This document shows positions 8,908-17,220 of a stretch of 64,000 nt of DNA, piece by piece. The stretch spans positions 620,001 through 684,000 of the forward strand of contig NC_004917.1 in the NCBI RefSeq assembly GCF_000007905.1, given 5' to 3'. Source of the DNA: Helicobacter hepaticus ATCC 51449 (GTDB lineage Bacteria; Campylobacterota; Campylobacteria; Campylobacterales; Helicobacteraceae). The number at the start of each line of letters is the position of its first letter. Position 1 is the first letter of the stretch. Position numbers and translations under genes: made by a program. Under the pieces are notes generated by a model, which made no database searches, was not told the DNA's origin, and saw only the letters and a list, made by a program, of their open reading frames with translations.

Positions 8908-8924
8908 TGAGAAAATTTTACACA
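8908..8924. promoter_or_regulatory. Candidate operator site 2 of the lactate regulon
   Basis: TGAGAAAATTTTACACA is the reverse complement of site 1 except for one base. The shared 16-bp arms (8867-8882 and 8911-8926) are perfect inverted repeats. The centre-to-centre distance of 39 bp puts both copies on nearly the same face of the helix, as for cooperative binding by a dimeric regulator. Confidence 0.55.
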
Positions 8925-9021
8925 TTTATAAAAAGAAAAATAACTAAACTTTTACCTTTTGTATTTTTAAAGCTCCTTATTTATATCATAATTGTTTTAT
9001 GAAATTTAGGAAGGAGTTAAT

Positions 9022-9753
9022 ATGCGAGTATTTTTTTTCTCAACTTGTCTAGGAAGTTTAGCGTATGCTGATACTTGCGTAAATGCAATCAGATTATTAC
9101 AAAAAGAGGGGTGTGAAGTCATTTTTAAAAAAGACCAAACTTGTTGTGCACAACCAAGCTATAATTCGGGCTATTATGAGGAAAGCCGCAAAGTTGCTCT
9201 CCATAATATAGCACTTTTTGAGGGAGAAGAACCAATTATTGTGCCTTCAGGCTCTTGTGCAGGTATGATGAGAGAGGATTATTTAGCACTTTTTGAGGGA
9301 AGAAGCGAACTTGAGAAGGTAAAACAATTTTGCTCACGTGTATATGATTTAGGCGAATACCTACATAAGATACTCAATGTCCGATATGAAGATAAAGGTG
9401 CGCCTACCAAAGTTACTTGGCATAGTAATTGCCACGCTTTACGCACCTCTAAAGTTGTTGATAGCGCAAAGGCTCTCATTACTTCATTGCAAAATGTTGA
9501 GCTTATTGAACTAGAACGAGAAGAAGAATGCTGCGGCTTTGGTGGGACTTTTAGCATTAAAGAGCCGGAAGTATCAAATGCAATGGTGAGCCAGAAAATT
9601 GAGGATATTCTTTCAAGAAATGTAGAATATGTAATTTCAGCAGATGCAGGGTGCTTACTTAATATCAGCGGGGCAATGCAAAAGCAAAAAATCGCTGTCA
9701 AACCCATTCATCTCTATGATTTCTTAGCCCAAAGAATCGGATTAGGAGCATAA
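9022..9753 (+). CDS. lutA: L-lactate dehydrogenase complex subunit LutA (LldE)
   Basis: A 243-residue CCG-domain protein and first subunit of the three-part LutABC enzyme that oxidises L-lactate to pyruvate and passes electrons toward quinone. It carries the two cysteine-rich CCG-type motifs expected for non-cubane iron-sulfur binding: QTCCAQPSYNSGY near residue 39 and EECCGFGGTFS near residue 172. Start at the ATG with SD GGAAGGAG. It is followed after 2 bp by lutB; the three genes form one operon. Confidence 0.93.
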   Translation: MRVFFFSTCLGSLAYADTCVNAIRLLQKEGCEVIFKKDQTCCAQPSYNSGYYEESRKVALHNIALFEGEEPIIVPSGSCAGMMREDYLALFEGRSELEKVKQFCSRVYDLGEYLHKILNVRYEDKGAPTKVTWHSNCHALRTSKVVDSAKALITSLQNVELIELEREEECCGFGGTFSIKEPEVSNAMVSQKIEDILSRNVEYVISADAGCLLNISGAMQKQKIAVKPIHLYDFLAQRIGLGA

Positions 9754-9755
9754 TT

Positions 9756-11195
9756 ATGAGCCATCAAGAACATACCAATATCGTCCATACCAAACTCAAT
9801 GACAAACAACTCCGCACTAACCTTAAGAGTGTAATGGACACCCTTAAAGGGAATCGTAAGAATCTTATCTCTTCTCGTTATATAGATTGGGAGGCTTTAC
9901 GTGAGCAAGGAAGAGCGGTTAAACAAAAAACTCTCTCTCAACTTGATACTCTCCTTGAACGTTTTGAACAAAATGCTACAAAAAATGGATTCATTGTGCA
10001 TTGGGCACGCGATAGCAAAGAAACAAATGAGATTATTTATAATCTTATGAGAGAGAAAAATATCACTAAGATTCTCAAAGGCAAATCTATGGCGAGCGAG
10101 GAGACGCATCTTAATGCTTTTTTAAAGCAAAAAGGTATTAATCCCATTGAAACAGATTTGGGTGAGCTTATCATTCAACTTATTGATGAGCCACCTGTGC
10201 ATATTGTCGCCCCAGCTATTCATAAAAACCGCTATCAAATCGGCGAAATATTCCAACAAAAACTTGGTGCAAACTTAGAATCTGAACCAGAAAAACTCAA
10301 CGAAATCGCTCGTGTGCATTTGCGTAAAGAATTTCAAGAATTTAAAATGGGACTAAGTGGGGTTAATTTTGCTATTGCTAATGAGGGAGCAATTTGGCTC
10401 ATTGAAAATGAAGGCAATGGGCGTATGAGCACTACTGCAAGTGATATTCATATAGCTATTTGTGGCATTGAAAAGATTGTGGAGAGTTTTGAAGATGCTT
10501 CTATTCTTGACACACTCCTTGTGCCTTCAGCTACAGGCGCACCCATTACTTGTTACAATAACATTATTACTTCTCCACGCAAAAATGGCGAGCTAGATGG
10601 TCCCAAAGAAGTGCATATTATCCTCCTTGATAATAATCGCTCAACCATACTTAAAGATGCGCATTTTTACCGCTCTCTTTCTTGTATCCGATGTGGCACT
10701 TGTCTCAATCATTGCCCTGTATATGACAAAATCGGAGGACACGCTTATCTTAGCACTTATCCTGGACCTATTGGTGAAGTAATTTCTCCACAGCTTTTTG
10801 GTATGAAAAATTTTGGACATATGGTGAATCTTTGCTCACTCTGCGGACGATGTAGTGAAGTATGTCCTGTGAAGATTCCGCTTGCAGAGCTTATTCGTGA
10901 TTTGCGTAGTGAAAAAGTAGGGCAAGGACGCAAGAATCTTAAAAATAATGATGGCTCATTGCGTGATAAAGGTGAGGAATATGCAATGAAACAATTTGCT
11001 AATGCTGCAACTAATGGTGATGCTTGGCGTGAATTATTGAATTTGCCAAACAAGCCTCTACTTATGCCTCTAGTAAAGCTTTTTAGTGGATTTATACCCG
11101 GGCTTAAAAATTGGGTGGCTTATCGCACTTTCCCTACTTTAAATGGGAATCTCCATAAAAAAATATCACATATGAAAGGAGTAATTTATGAGTAA
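9756..11195 (+). CDS. lutB: L-lactate dehydrogenase complex subunit LutB (LldF)
   Basis: The iron-sulfur core subunit (479 residues) of the LutABC lactate dehydrogenase. The N-terminal two thirds is the LUD domain (GVNFAIANEGAIWLIENEGNGR). Two [4Fe-4S] motifs follow: CIRCGTCLNHCP near residue 310 and CSLCGRCSEVCP near residue 360. A C-terminal membrane-proximal region closes the protein. It overlaps lutC by 8 bp. Full length for the family, with no sign of damage. Confidence 0.95.
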   Translation: MSHQEHTNIVHTKLNDKQLRTNLKSVMDTLKGNRKNLISSRYIDWEALREQGRAVKQKTLSQLDTLLERFEQNATKNGFIVHWARDSKETNEIIYNLMREKNITKILKGKSMASEETHLNAFLKQKGINPIETDLGELIIQLIDEPPVHIVAPAIHKNRYQIGEIFQQKLGANLESEPEKLNEIARVHLRKEFQEFKMGLSGVNFAIANEGAIWLIENEGNGRMSTTASDIHIAICGIEKIVESFEDASILDTLLVPSATGAPITCYNNIITSPRKNGELDGPKEVHIILLDNNRSTILKDAHFYRSLSCIRCGTCLNHCPVYDKIGGHAYLSTYPGPIGEVISPQLFGMKNFGHMVNLCSLCGRCSEVCPVKIPLAELIRDLRSEKVGQGRKNLKNNDGSLRDKGEEYAMKQFANAATNGDAWRELLNLPNKPLLMPLVKLFSGFIPGLKNWVAYRTFPTLNGNLHKKISHMKGVIYE

Positions 11196-11844
11196 GCAAG
11201 CTATTTTAGACAATATCAAAGCCTCACTTCAGGCTAATCCGCTTCATACAGAATCCTCGCATTATGCTAATCCGATGAAAAGCACAAATTCTGATAAAGT
11301 GCAAGAATATATCAGCTTACAAAATGCAAATAAAGCCATTGTGGTAGAATCTAGTCCAAATACTCTAATACAAGATATACATAAAGTTCTTGCAGAAGCA
11401 AAAGCACTTAAGATTCTCTATAATCTTGATATTGAAGATGAGATTGATATACAAGCATTACATAAGGATATGTCAGATTCTATGAGCCTTATTCCTTATG
11501 AAAAAAGTGTTGATGAGACAAGAGAGGAGCTTTTTAACATTGATACTTCAATCGTGAAAGCGCGATGCGGTGTGGCAAATCTCGGTATTATCGGCATTAC
11601 CTCTAGCAATCGTGCTCCGCGACTTTCATCACTTATCACAAGAACTTGTATCGTGCTTCTTAAGAAACAAGATATTGTTGCACATCTGTATGAAGGTGTT
11701 CAAAAGCTCAAAGCCTGTGGTAACGAGGAAATCTTGCCAAGTAATATGATTTTTATTGCTGGTCCTTCACGCACTGCTGATATTGAGTTACAAACTGTCT
11801 TTGGTGTGCACGGCTCATTGCGAACCTATGTGATTCTTTATTAA
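11188..11844 (+). CDS. lutC: L-lactate dehydrogenase complex subunit LutC (LldG)
   Basis: The third Lut subunit, 218 residues, a LUD-domain protein without iron-sulfur cysteines. The signature region GVANLGIIGITSSNRAPRLSSL and the C-terminal GPSRTADIELQTVFGVHG are typical. It overlaps lutB and has SD AAAGGAG. It is followed after 10 bp by the modE-like gene, so the molybdate genes may share part of the lactate transcript. Confidence 0.93.
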   Translation: MSKQAILDNIKASLQANPLHTESSHYANPMKSTNSDKVQEYISLQNANKAIVVESSPNTLIQDIHKVLAEAKALKILYNLDIEDEIDIQALHKDMSDSMSLIPYEKSVDETREELFNIDTSIVKARCGVANLGIIGITSSNRAPRLSSLITRTCIVLLKKQDIVAHLYEGVQKLKACGNEEILPSNMIFIAGPSRTADIELQTVFGVHGSLRTYVILY

Positions 11845-11854
11845 AAGGAGCTCT

Positions 11855-12262
11855 ATGAATGTTTTTGCGCGGTTTTGGTTTGAAAAAGATAATAAAAGCT
11901 ACATTGGGGTAGGACGCGCAGAGCTACTCACTCGTATAGCCAATACAGGCTCAATTTCAAAGGCTGCAAAAGAGATGAATATGAGCTATAAAGCCGCTTG
12001 GGATAGTGTGGATATTATGAACAAGCTCTCCCCCTCTCCACTTGTGCAATCAAATAATGGAGGCAAGGGTGGTGGTGGCACAAAGCTCACTCCTCTTGGC
12101 TTTGAAGCACTCCAAGCATTTAATGAATTAGAACGAGTAAAAAATATCTTTTTTGATTATTTGGATAATTCGCAAGATTTTAATGAACTTTTGCAAAAAA
12201 TCGCCCACTTAGAATCCGTCCTGAAAGACTTTAGAAAAATTAATTTGCCCCCTGTATGTTGA
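11855..12262 (+). CDS. modE: ModE-like winged-helix regulator without molybdate-binding domain
   Basis: A 135-residue DNA-binding protein matching only the N-terminal half of ModE: helix-turn-helix around residues 25-60 (GSISKAAKEMNMSYKAAWDSVDIMN), then the wing GGKGGGGTKLTPLG. The C-terminal molbindin (TOBE) repeats of full ModE are absent; a separate mop-type protein is encoded two genes later. It likely represses or activates the modABC genes it precedes, but how it senses molybdate without its own binding domain is open. SD AAAAGGAG. Confidence 0.85.
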   Translation: MNVFARFWFEKDNKSYIGVGRAELLTRIANTGSISKAAKEMNMSYKAAWDSVDIMNKLSPSPLVQSNNGGKGGGGTKLTPLGFEALQAFNELERVKNIFFDYLDNSQDFNELLQKIAHLESVLKDFRKINLPPVC

Positions 12263-12335
12263 TATTTCTAGAATCTTGACTTCGTTATATAAAATTATAT
12301 ACAATTATATTTATTACTTAAATTCAAGGAGAGAT

Positions 12336-13109
12336 ATGAAAAAGTATTTTTTAAATAAAGTGCTTCATATCTGTATGTTCAGTATGATTTTTTGCACAAG
12401 TGCAATAGCTGAAGAAATTAATGTCCTTGCCGCAGCAAGCCTCAAATATGTGCTTGAAGACATTAAAAGTGCGTATGTAAAAACGCACAAAAAAGATAAG
12501 ATTCACATAAACTATATCTCATCAGGCAAGGCGTATGCACAGATTCAAAATGGTGCCCCTGCTCATCTTTTTATCGCTGCTGATGTAAGCTATCCACAAA
12601 AACTCTATGATAAAAAACTTGCTCCTTTACCCCCTATCAATTATGCTAAGGGAAAACTTGTGCTTTTTAGCGCCAATGCTGCATTTAAAGTCAAAAGCAT
12701 TGACATACTTCAAAATACTAACATTACTCATATTGCTATCCCAAACTCTAAACTTGCACCTTATGGTAGAGCAGCAGAGGAATTTTTAAAATCTCAAAAA
12801 CTTGATAAGAAACTCAAAAACAAACTAAGCACAGGAGATTCTATCGGACAAACCACAACCTATGTGCTTACAGGTGCAAGCGAAATTGGTTTTAACGCAC
12901 TCTCTATGGTAATAAAAGATAAAACACCCCATCTCACCTATATCCTTATTGATGAAGGCACTTATAAACCTATCAATCAAGCATTGATTATCCCTCTATT
13001 TGGCAAAGATTCTCAACTTGCTAAAGATTTTGCTAAATATATTATTCATTCGCAAATAGCACAAAAAATACTCAAAGAATACGGATATGATAAGCCAGAT
13101 AATGATTAA
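12336..13109 (+). CDS. modA: Molybdate-binding periplasmic protein ModA
   Basis: Substrate-binding protein of the molybdate ABC transporter, 257 residues. I chose the ATG at 12336, not the upstream in-frame ATG at 12276, because AAGGAGAG precedes it and because the product then starts with a proper signal peptide (KKYF, hydrophobic stretch to about residue 23, then AEEINVLAAASL). The motifs AAASLKY, SSGKAYAQIQNGAPAHLFIAAD and PNSKLAPYGRAAEEF are characteristic of ModA. Confidence 0.92.
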   Translation: MKKYFLNKVLHICMFSMIFCTSAIAEEINVLAAASLKYVLEDIKSAYVKTHKKDKIHINYISSGKAYAQIQNGAPAHLFIAADVSYPQKLYDKKLAPLPPINYAKGKLVLFSANAAFKVKSIDILQNTNITHIAIPNSKLAPYGRAAEEFLKSQKLDKKLKNKLSTGDSIGQTTTYVLTGASEIGFNALSMVIKDKTPHLTYILIDEGTYKPINQALIIPLFGKDSQLAKDFAKYIIHSQIAQKILKEYGYDKPDND

Positions 13110-13130
13110 ATCTTTAATGAAGTGGCAAAA

Positions 13131-13547
13131 ATGAATAAAATTCCCGCTCGTATCTCCCATATCGTTACCCATAATGAATGCACAATGATACAAGCAGAAT
13201 GTGCGCTTGGGTTGCTCCAAATTTTAGTGGTTGAAGCCGGTGATTTTGTCATTAATGACGAAGTTATAGCAACTTTTAAAGAAAATGAAGTCTTTATATC
13301 GCCTTTATCCAATACAAAAGGACATTTAAGTATCATAAATGCCTTTGAGGGTATAATAGATACTTATCAACACAGCGGACTTTTTACGCGTCTTCGCATA
13401 TTGCCAAAAAGTGCGATAAACTCTACTCAACAATCTCTTGTAATCTATGCGCTTCTCCCCTCACTTACCCCCTATCCTCTTAAACCTAAAGAGCAATGTA
13501 TGTGGTATGTGCCTTGCACGCATATTTTACTTGAAAGGAAAAGCTAG
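13131..13547 (+). CDS. Stand-alone molybdenum-pterin-binding (mop/TOBE) protein
   Basis: A small protein of 138 residues with two TOBE-like halves (roughly residues 1-62 and 66-138), between modA and modB. It opens with KIPARISHIVTHNECTMIQ, close to the mop pattern, and has a GDFVINDEVIATFKENEVFIS motif. It may store molybdate or act as the sensor missing from the short ModE. Start is uncertain: a GTG at 13122 is also in frame, and neither has a strong SD. Its TAG stop shares a base with the GTG start of modB. Confidence 0.7.
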   Translation: MNKIPARISHIVTHNECTMIQAECALGLLQILVVEAGDFVINDEVIATFKENEVFISPLSNTKGHLSIINAFEGIIDTYQHSGLFTRLRILPKSAINSTQQSLVIYALLPSLTPYPLKPKEQCMWYVPCTHILLERKS

Positions 13548-14224
13548 TGGATTTTTTTGAAACAATGCGACTTACTTTCTTAGTTGCTACACTTACTACA
13601 TTGATTTTGCTTCCTATTGGCATATTTTTAGGTAATTATCTTGCTTTTTCACAAAATCCTTTGCGTCCCATCATAGAGGTGCTTGTATGGCTGCCTCTTG
13701 TGTTGCCGCCATCTGTGCTTGGATTCTATCTTTTGATTACTTTTAGCCCTACAAATGCTTTGGGTGCGTTTTTATTAGAGTATTTTCATCTTAAACTTGT
13801 TTTTAGCTTTGAAGGGCTTATTTTAGCAAGTATCATTTTTTCTTTACCCTTTATGTGCAACCCTATCAAAGCCGCTCTTTCAAGCCTTTCACCCACGCTT
13901 AAGGAAGTAAGTTTCACACTGGGCAAAAATAGAATCTACACACTCTTTTTTGTCCTGCTTCCTAATATTAAACCTGCTCTTCTCTTAGGTTGTGTTACAA
14001 GCTTTGTGCATACTATTGGTGAATTTGGCGTAGTAATGATGATAGGGGGTAATATCCCAAATCAAACGCGCGTGGCAAGTATCGCTATTTACGATGAAGT
14101 AGAATCGCTCAATTATGCCCTCGCACATCAATATGCTTTTACACTTTTTGCAATATGCTTTATTTTGCTTCTAAGTATTTTTTATCTTAACAGACGATTC
14201 CAACAATCTCAAGGCATCTTATGA
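13547..14224 (+). CDS. modB: Molybdate ABC transporter permease ModB
   Basis: Inner-membrane permease of 225 residues with about five transmembrane segments (first at residues 7-30). The cytoplasmic EAA-type loop for ModC docking is LSPTLKEVSFTLGKNRIYTLFFVLLPNIKPALLLG. It starts at a GTG that overlaps the previous stop by one base, and its TGA overlaps the modC ATG. Confidence 0.92.
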   Translation: MDFFETMRLTFLVATLTTLILLPIGIFLGNYLAFSQNPLRPIIEVLVWLPLVLPPSVLGFYLLITFSPTNALGAFLLEYFHLKLVFSFEGLILASIIFSLPFMCNPIKAALSSLSPTLKEVSFTLGKNRIYTLFFVLLPNIKPALLLGCVTSFVHTIGEFGVVMMIGGNIPNQTRVASIAIYDEVESLNYALAHQYAFTLFAICFILLLSIFYLNRRFQQSQGIL

Positions 14225-15111
14225 GCGATATTGTCTTTCGCTTTAATAAAAAATTGCTTGGGAGCAAAGGTGCATTTAAACTTGAAATAGATAAACAATT
14301 AAGCTTTGGTGAGTTTATCGCACTTTTTGGCAAAAGTGGTGCTGGGAAAACAAGTATTTTGCGCGTTTTGAGCGGACTTGATAAAGTAGAAAATGGTTAT
14401 ATTCGCGTAGGTGATACGATTTGGTTAGATTCTCAAAAAAACATTGATCTCCCTCCGCAAAGGCGGCGCATTGGATTTGTTTTTCAAAACTACGCCCTCT
14501 TTCCTCATCTAAATGTATATGAAAATATTTGTTTTGGGCTCAAAAACAAACAAGATAGAATCTTTGCTGATGAACTCGTAGCTCTTATGGACTTGCAATC
14601 CCTTAAAAAGGCGCACATTTATCAACTCTCTGGTGGACAATCTCAACGCGTAGCACTTGCGCGTGCCCTTACTTCGCGACCTACACTTTTGTTGCTTGAT
14701 GAACCTTTCTCTGCACTTGATAATGCAATGGCACAAATCCTACAAAATGAACTCAAAAAGATTCACAAACACTTCAATCTCACAACTTTACTTGTGAGCC
14801 ACAATCTAAGTGAAATTTTCTCTCTTGCTTCTCGCACTTTTGTCATAAAAGAAGGGCAAATTATCAGTGATGGAAGCAATCAAGAAGTGTTTATTCAAAA
14901 GCGTCTTAGTGCTAAAATCAAACTTACAGGCAAAATTATCAATATATCCATACAAGAGATTGTATGTATTATAAGTGTGCTTTGTCAAAATGAGATTTTT
15001 CAAATTGTCTATGACCCCATTGAGGCAGCAAATTTTAAGGTGGGCGAACAAGTAATTATTGCCTCTAAAGCTTTTAGCCCTGTGCTTTATAAGCTTGAGG
15101 TATCTTTATAA
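14221..15111 (+). CDS. modC: Molybdate ABC transporter ATP-binding protein ModC
   Basis: ATPase of the molybdate importer, 296 residues. Walker A GKSGAGKTS (about residues 39-47), signature LSGGQSQRVALARAL, Walker B TLLLLDEPF. A short C-terminal TOBE-like part follows from about residue 225; the protein is roughly 55 residues shorter than E. coli ModC, so only one such unit fits. The gene ends only 4 bp from the stop of the convergent trhP-like gene, with no room for a separate terminator. Confidence 0.92.
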   Translation: MSDIVFRFNKKLLGSKGAFKLEIDKQLSFGEFIALFGKSGAGKTSILRVLSGLDKVENGYIRVGDTIWLDSQKNIDLPPQRRRIGFVFQNYALFPHLNVYENICFGLKNKQDRIFADELVALMDLQSLKKAHIYQLSGGQSQRVALARALTSRPTLLLLDEPFSALDNAMAQILQNELKKIHKHFNLTTLLVSHNLSEIFSLASRTFVIKEGQIISDGSNQEVFIQKRLSAKIKLTGKIINISIQEIVCIISVLCQNEIFQIVYDPIEAANFKVGEQVIIASKAFSPVLYKLEVSL

Positions 15112-15115
15112 CTCT

Positions 15116-16438
15116 TTAAAGCCTCTCTCGCAAAAAACTAAATGGTGGCAAAGGCAAAGGCAGCTTAAAAGCATTGGTATTGCCACTATGGATAGAATCT
15201 AGCTCTTTGTCATCTTTCAAGCAAATCCTATTAAAACGCATATATTTCACGCCTTGTTCTTCAAATATCTCGCCAAGATCACTTTTACCACAAGTTATAC
15301 TTTCACCAAAAGGTGCGACAATCTCTTTTGCCTCTCCAACTCTAATGGTATGCCTACAAAATGCCCACTCGCCACTCTCATCAACTTCTGCATTCACTTG
15401 GTAACTCCCCTCACTTATGGCAGTGAGATGATTTTGTGTATTAAACTTCTCATAAGGACGATGGATAATATAACCATCAGTGAATCCACGATTTTTAAGT
15501 GTATAAAGTTCATTGGTATAAAAGGCACTATTTTCACTGCCATTATAATAATCATCAATAGCTGCGCGATATGCCCTTGCCGTAATGCCAGCATAATAAT
15601 TTGACTTTGTGCGTCCTTCAATTTTAAGTGCATCTACTGCTCCAGAATCCAAAATTTCACGAATATGCCCACTTAAATTTAAATCCTTTGAATTAAAAAT
15701 ATGCGTCCCCAAGCCCTCTTCCTCTTGTAATCTCATCATCACGCCATTATCGGGGTTTTTTACATAGAACTCTTTGCCATCAAACTTCACAAGCTCATCA
15801 TTCTCCACATTACGCACAAAATATTCATAATCAAATCGGCAGTCATTGGCGCAACTCCCACGATTTGGCACACGCCCACTCTGCAGAGCAGAAATCAAAC
15901 ATCGCCCAGAAAACGCAAAACACATACTCCCGTGCACAAAAATTTCAATCTCCAAATCAGGCAAATGTTTTTTAATCTCAAGTGCATCTTTGAGACTTAT
16001 TTCACGGGCGGCAACAATGCGTTTCACACCCATTTCATAAAATACCTCTGCATCAAGCACATTAAGCACATTTGCTTGAGTAGAGAGGTGAATAGGGATT
16101 TGCGGAGCAATCTTTTTGCTCAATTTCACTACACCCGGTGCCGCTACAATAAACGCATCGGGATTTAGAGATGCCATTTTAGCGATATGAGATTCTAAAA
16201 GTTTAAGTTGGGAATTAAAAGGAAATCCATTAATCGTAACAAATACCTTTTTACCACGCTCGTGAGCATAGGCTACACCTTGCGCGAAATCTTCAAAACT
16301 GAAGTCTTTTCCCGCGCGCGTGCGTAAAGAAAAATGGCTCACGCCTCCATATACTGCATCTGCACCATAAGCAAGAGCAATCTTAAGTTTTTTAAGATTC
16401 CCAGCAGGAGAAAGGAGCTGGACTCTAGAATCTGCCAT
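15116..16438 (-). CDS. trhP: U32-family protein, tRNA hydroxylase TrhP-like
   Basis: A 440-residue U32 peptidase-family protein. The family signature EIFVHGSMCFAFSGRCLIS, with the following GSCANDCR, supplies conserved cysteines that in TrhP bind an iron-sulfur cluster. TrhP (YegQ) takes part in prephenate-dependent 5-hydroxyuridine formation at tRNA position 34. The H. pylori neighbour of cheZ and prfB was historically called collagenase PrtC, which fits poorly with newer knowledge. The start overlaps the cheZ stop by one base, so it is translationally coupled to cheZ. Confidence 0.85.
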   Translation of the reverse strand: MADSRVQLLSPAGNLKKLKIALAYGADAVYGGVSHFSLRTRAGKDFSFEDFAQGVAYAHERGKKVFVTINGFPFNSQLKLLESHIAKMASLNPDAFIVAAPGVVKLSKKIAPQIPIHLSTQANVLNVLDAEVFYEMGVKRIVAAREISLKDALEIKKHLPDLEIEIFVHGSMCFAFSGRCLISALQSGRVPNRGSCANDCRFDYEYFVRNVENDELVKFDGKEFYVKNPDNGVMMRLQEEEGLGTHIFNSKDLNLSGHIREILDSGAVDALKIEGRTKSNYYAGITARAYRAAIDDYYNGSENSAFYTNELYTLKNRGFTDGYIIHRPYEKFNTQNHLTAISEGSYQVNAEVDESGEWAFCRHTIRVGEAKEIVAPFGESITCGKSDLGEIFEEQGVKYMRFNRICLKDDKELDSIHSGNTNAFKLPLPLPPFSFLRERL

Positions 16439-17121
16439 TATTTTGCGCCAAATGAAGCAATAAGAGCCTCAATATCGTCCTCATTGGCAACATCTTCCTT
16501 ATTATCTCCCGCAATAAATACCGCTGAACTTACGCGCTTACTATCATCAATTTTGCCCTCAAATAAAGAATTCATATATTGTGCTAATGCACGCATAACA
16601 TTGATAACGCGTTCAATTTTTTGACGATGAATATCTTGATATTGCATTAAATCCATTGCCTGCATTGAAGCATCATTAATGTCATTGGCTGCATTTAAAA
16701 TAATTTTTTCACTTTTTTGCAATTCTTTTGTAGATTCTAAAGCACTTTGAAAGCTCTGAATATGAGGAAATGTTGCACAAAGCTTACTGAAAAGATGCTC
16801 TTGATTTTCAAGATATTTTTTAATATTTTTAATCTCTTTTTCAATTTTTGCCGCACTATTGCTCATAATTTCAAGCTGGTCAAAAATCTGAATACCCTTA
16901 GCTTCTGTATCTTGAGTCACTTCATCAAGCTGATGCACTACTTTATGGTCTTCAGTAGGTGGTGGTGGAGGCCACTTTTTATCAGCCTCCACACGAAAAT
17001 CATTAGGGTCAATAGTTTCTGTTTTAAACTCTTCTTGTGTGTCTGATGTATCAGAAAGCGCATCTACTTCACTTATATCTGGCTCTCCATTCATAAGAGA
17101 ATCTAACTCTTCTTGGGTCAT
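16438..17121 (-). CDS. cheZ: Chemotaxis phosphatase CheZ (divergent Campylobacterota form)
   Basis: A 227-residue CheY-P phosphatase. The catalytic motif YQDIHRQ holds Asp163 and Gln167, matching the D-x3-Q active site of E. coli CheZ. Long helices (about 85-190) would form the four-helix bundle. The C-terminus DDIEALIASFG resembles the CheY-binding tail of E. coli CheZ. The N-terminus MTQEELDSLMNG closely resembles the CheY-binding peptide of FliM. A proline run (PPPPP, residues 51-55) separates it from the core. The order prfB-cheZ-trhP is that of H. pylori HP0171-HP0169, where HP0170 is the proven remote CheZ. Confidence 0.88.
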   Translation of the reverse strand: MTQEELDSLMNGEPDISEVDALSDTSDTQEEFKTETIDPNDFRVEADKKWPPPPPTEDHKVVHQLDEVTQDTEAKGIQIFDQLEIMSNSAAKIEKEIKNIKKYLENQEHLFSKLCATFPHIQSFQSALESTKELQKSEKIILNAANDINDASMQAMDLMQYQDIHRQKIERVINVMRALAQYMNSLFEGKIDDSKRVSSAVFIAGDNKEDVANEDDIEALIASFGAK

Positions 17122-17220
17122 TATATTGCCTTTTTTTTATTCAAAATAATGGAATGCGTATTATACAACATTACATTGAATGGATTATTAAAATCAGCTA
17201 AGTGCTTTTGACTACACAAC

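Noticed and set aside
9279-9707. Long open frame on the minus strand within lutA, and similar ones opposite cheA, lctP and dnaK
   Set aside because: These are antisense shadows of well-supported genes, with no homology and no ribosome-binding sites.
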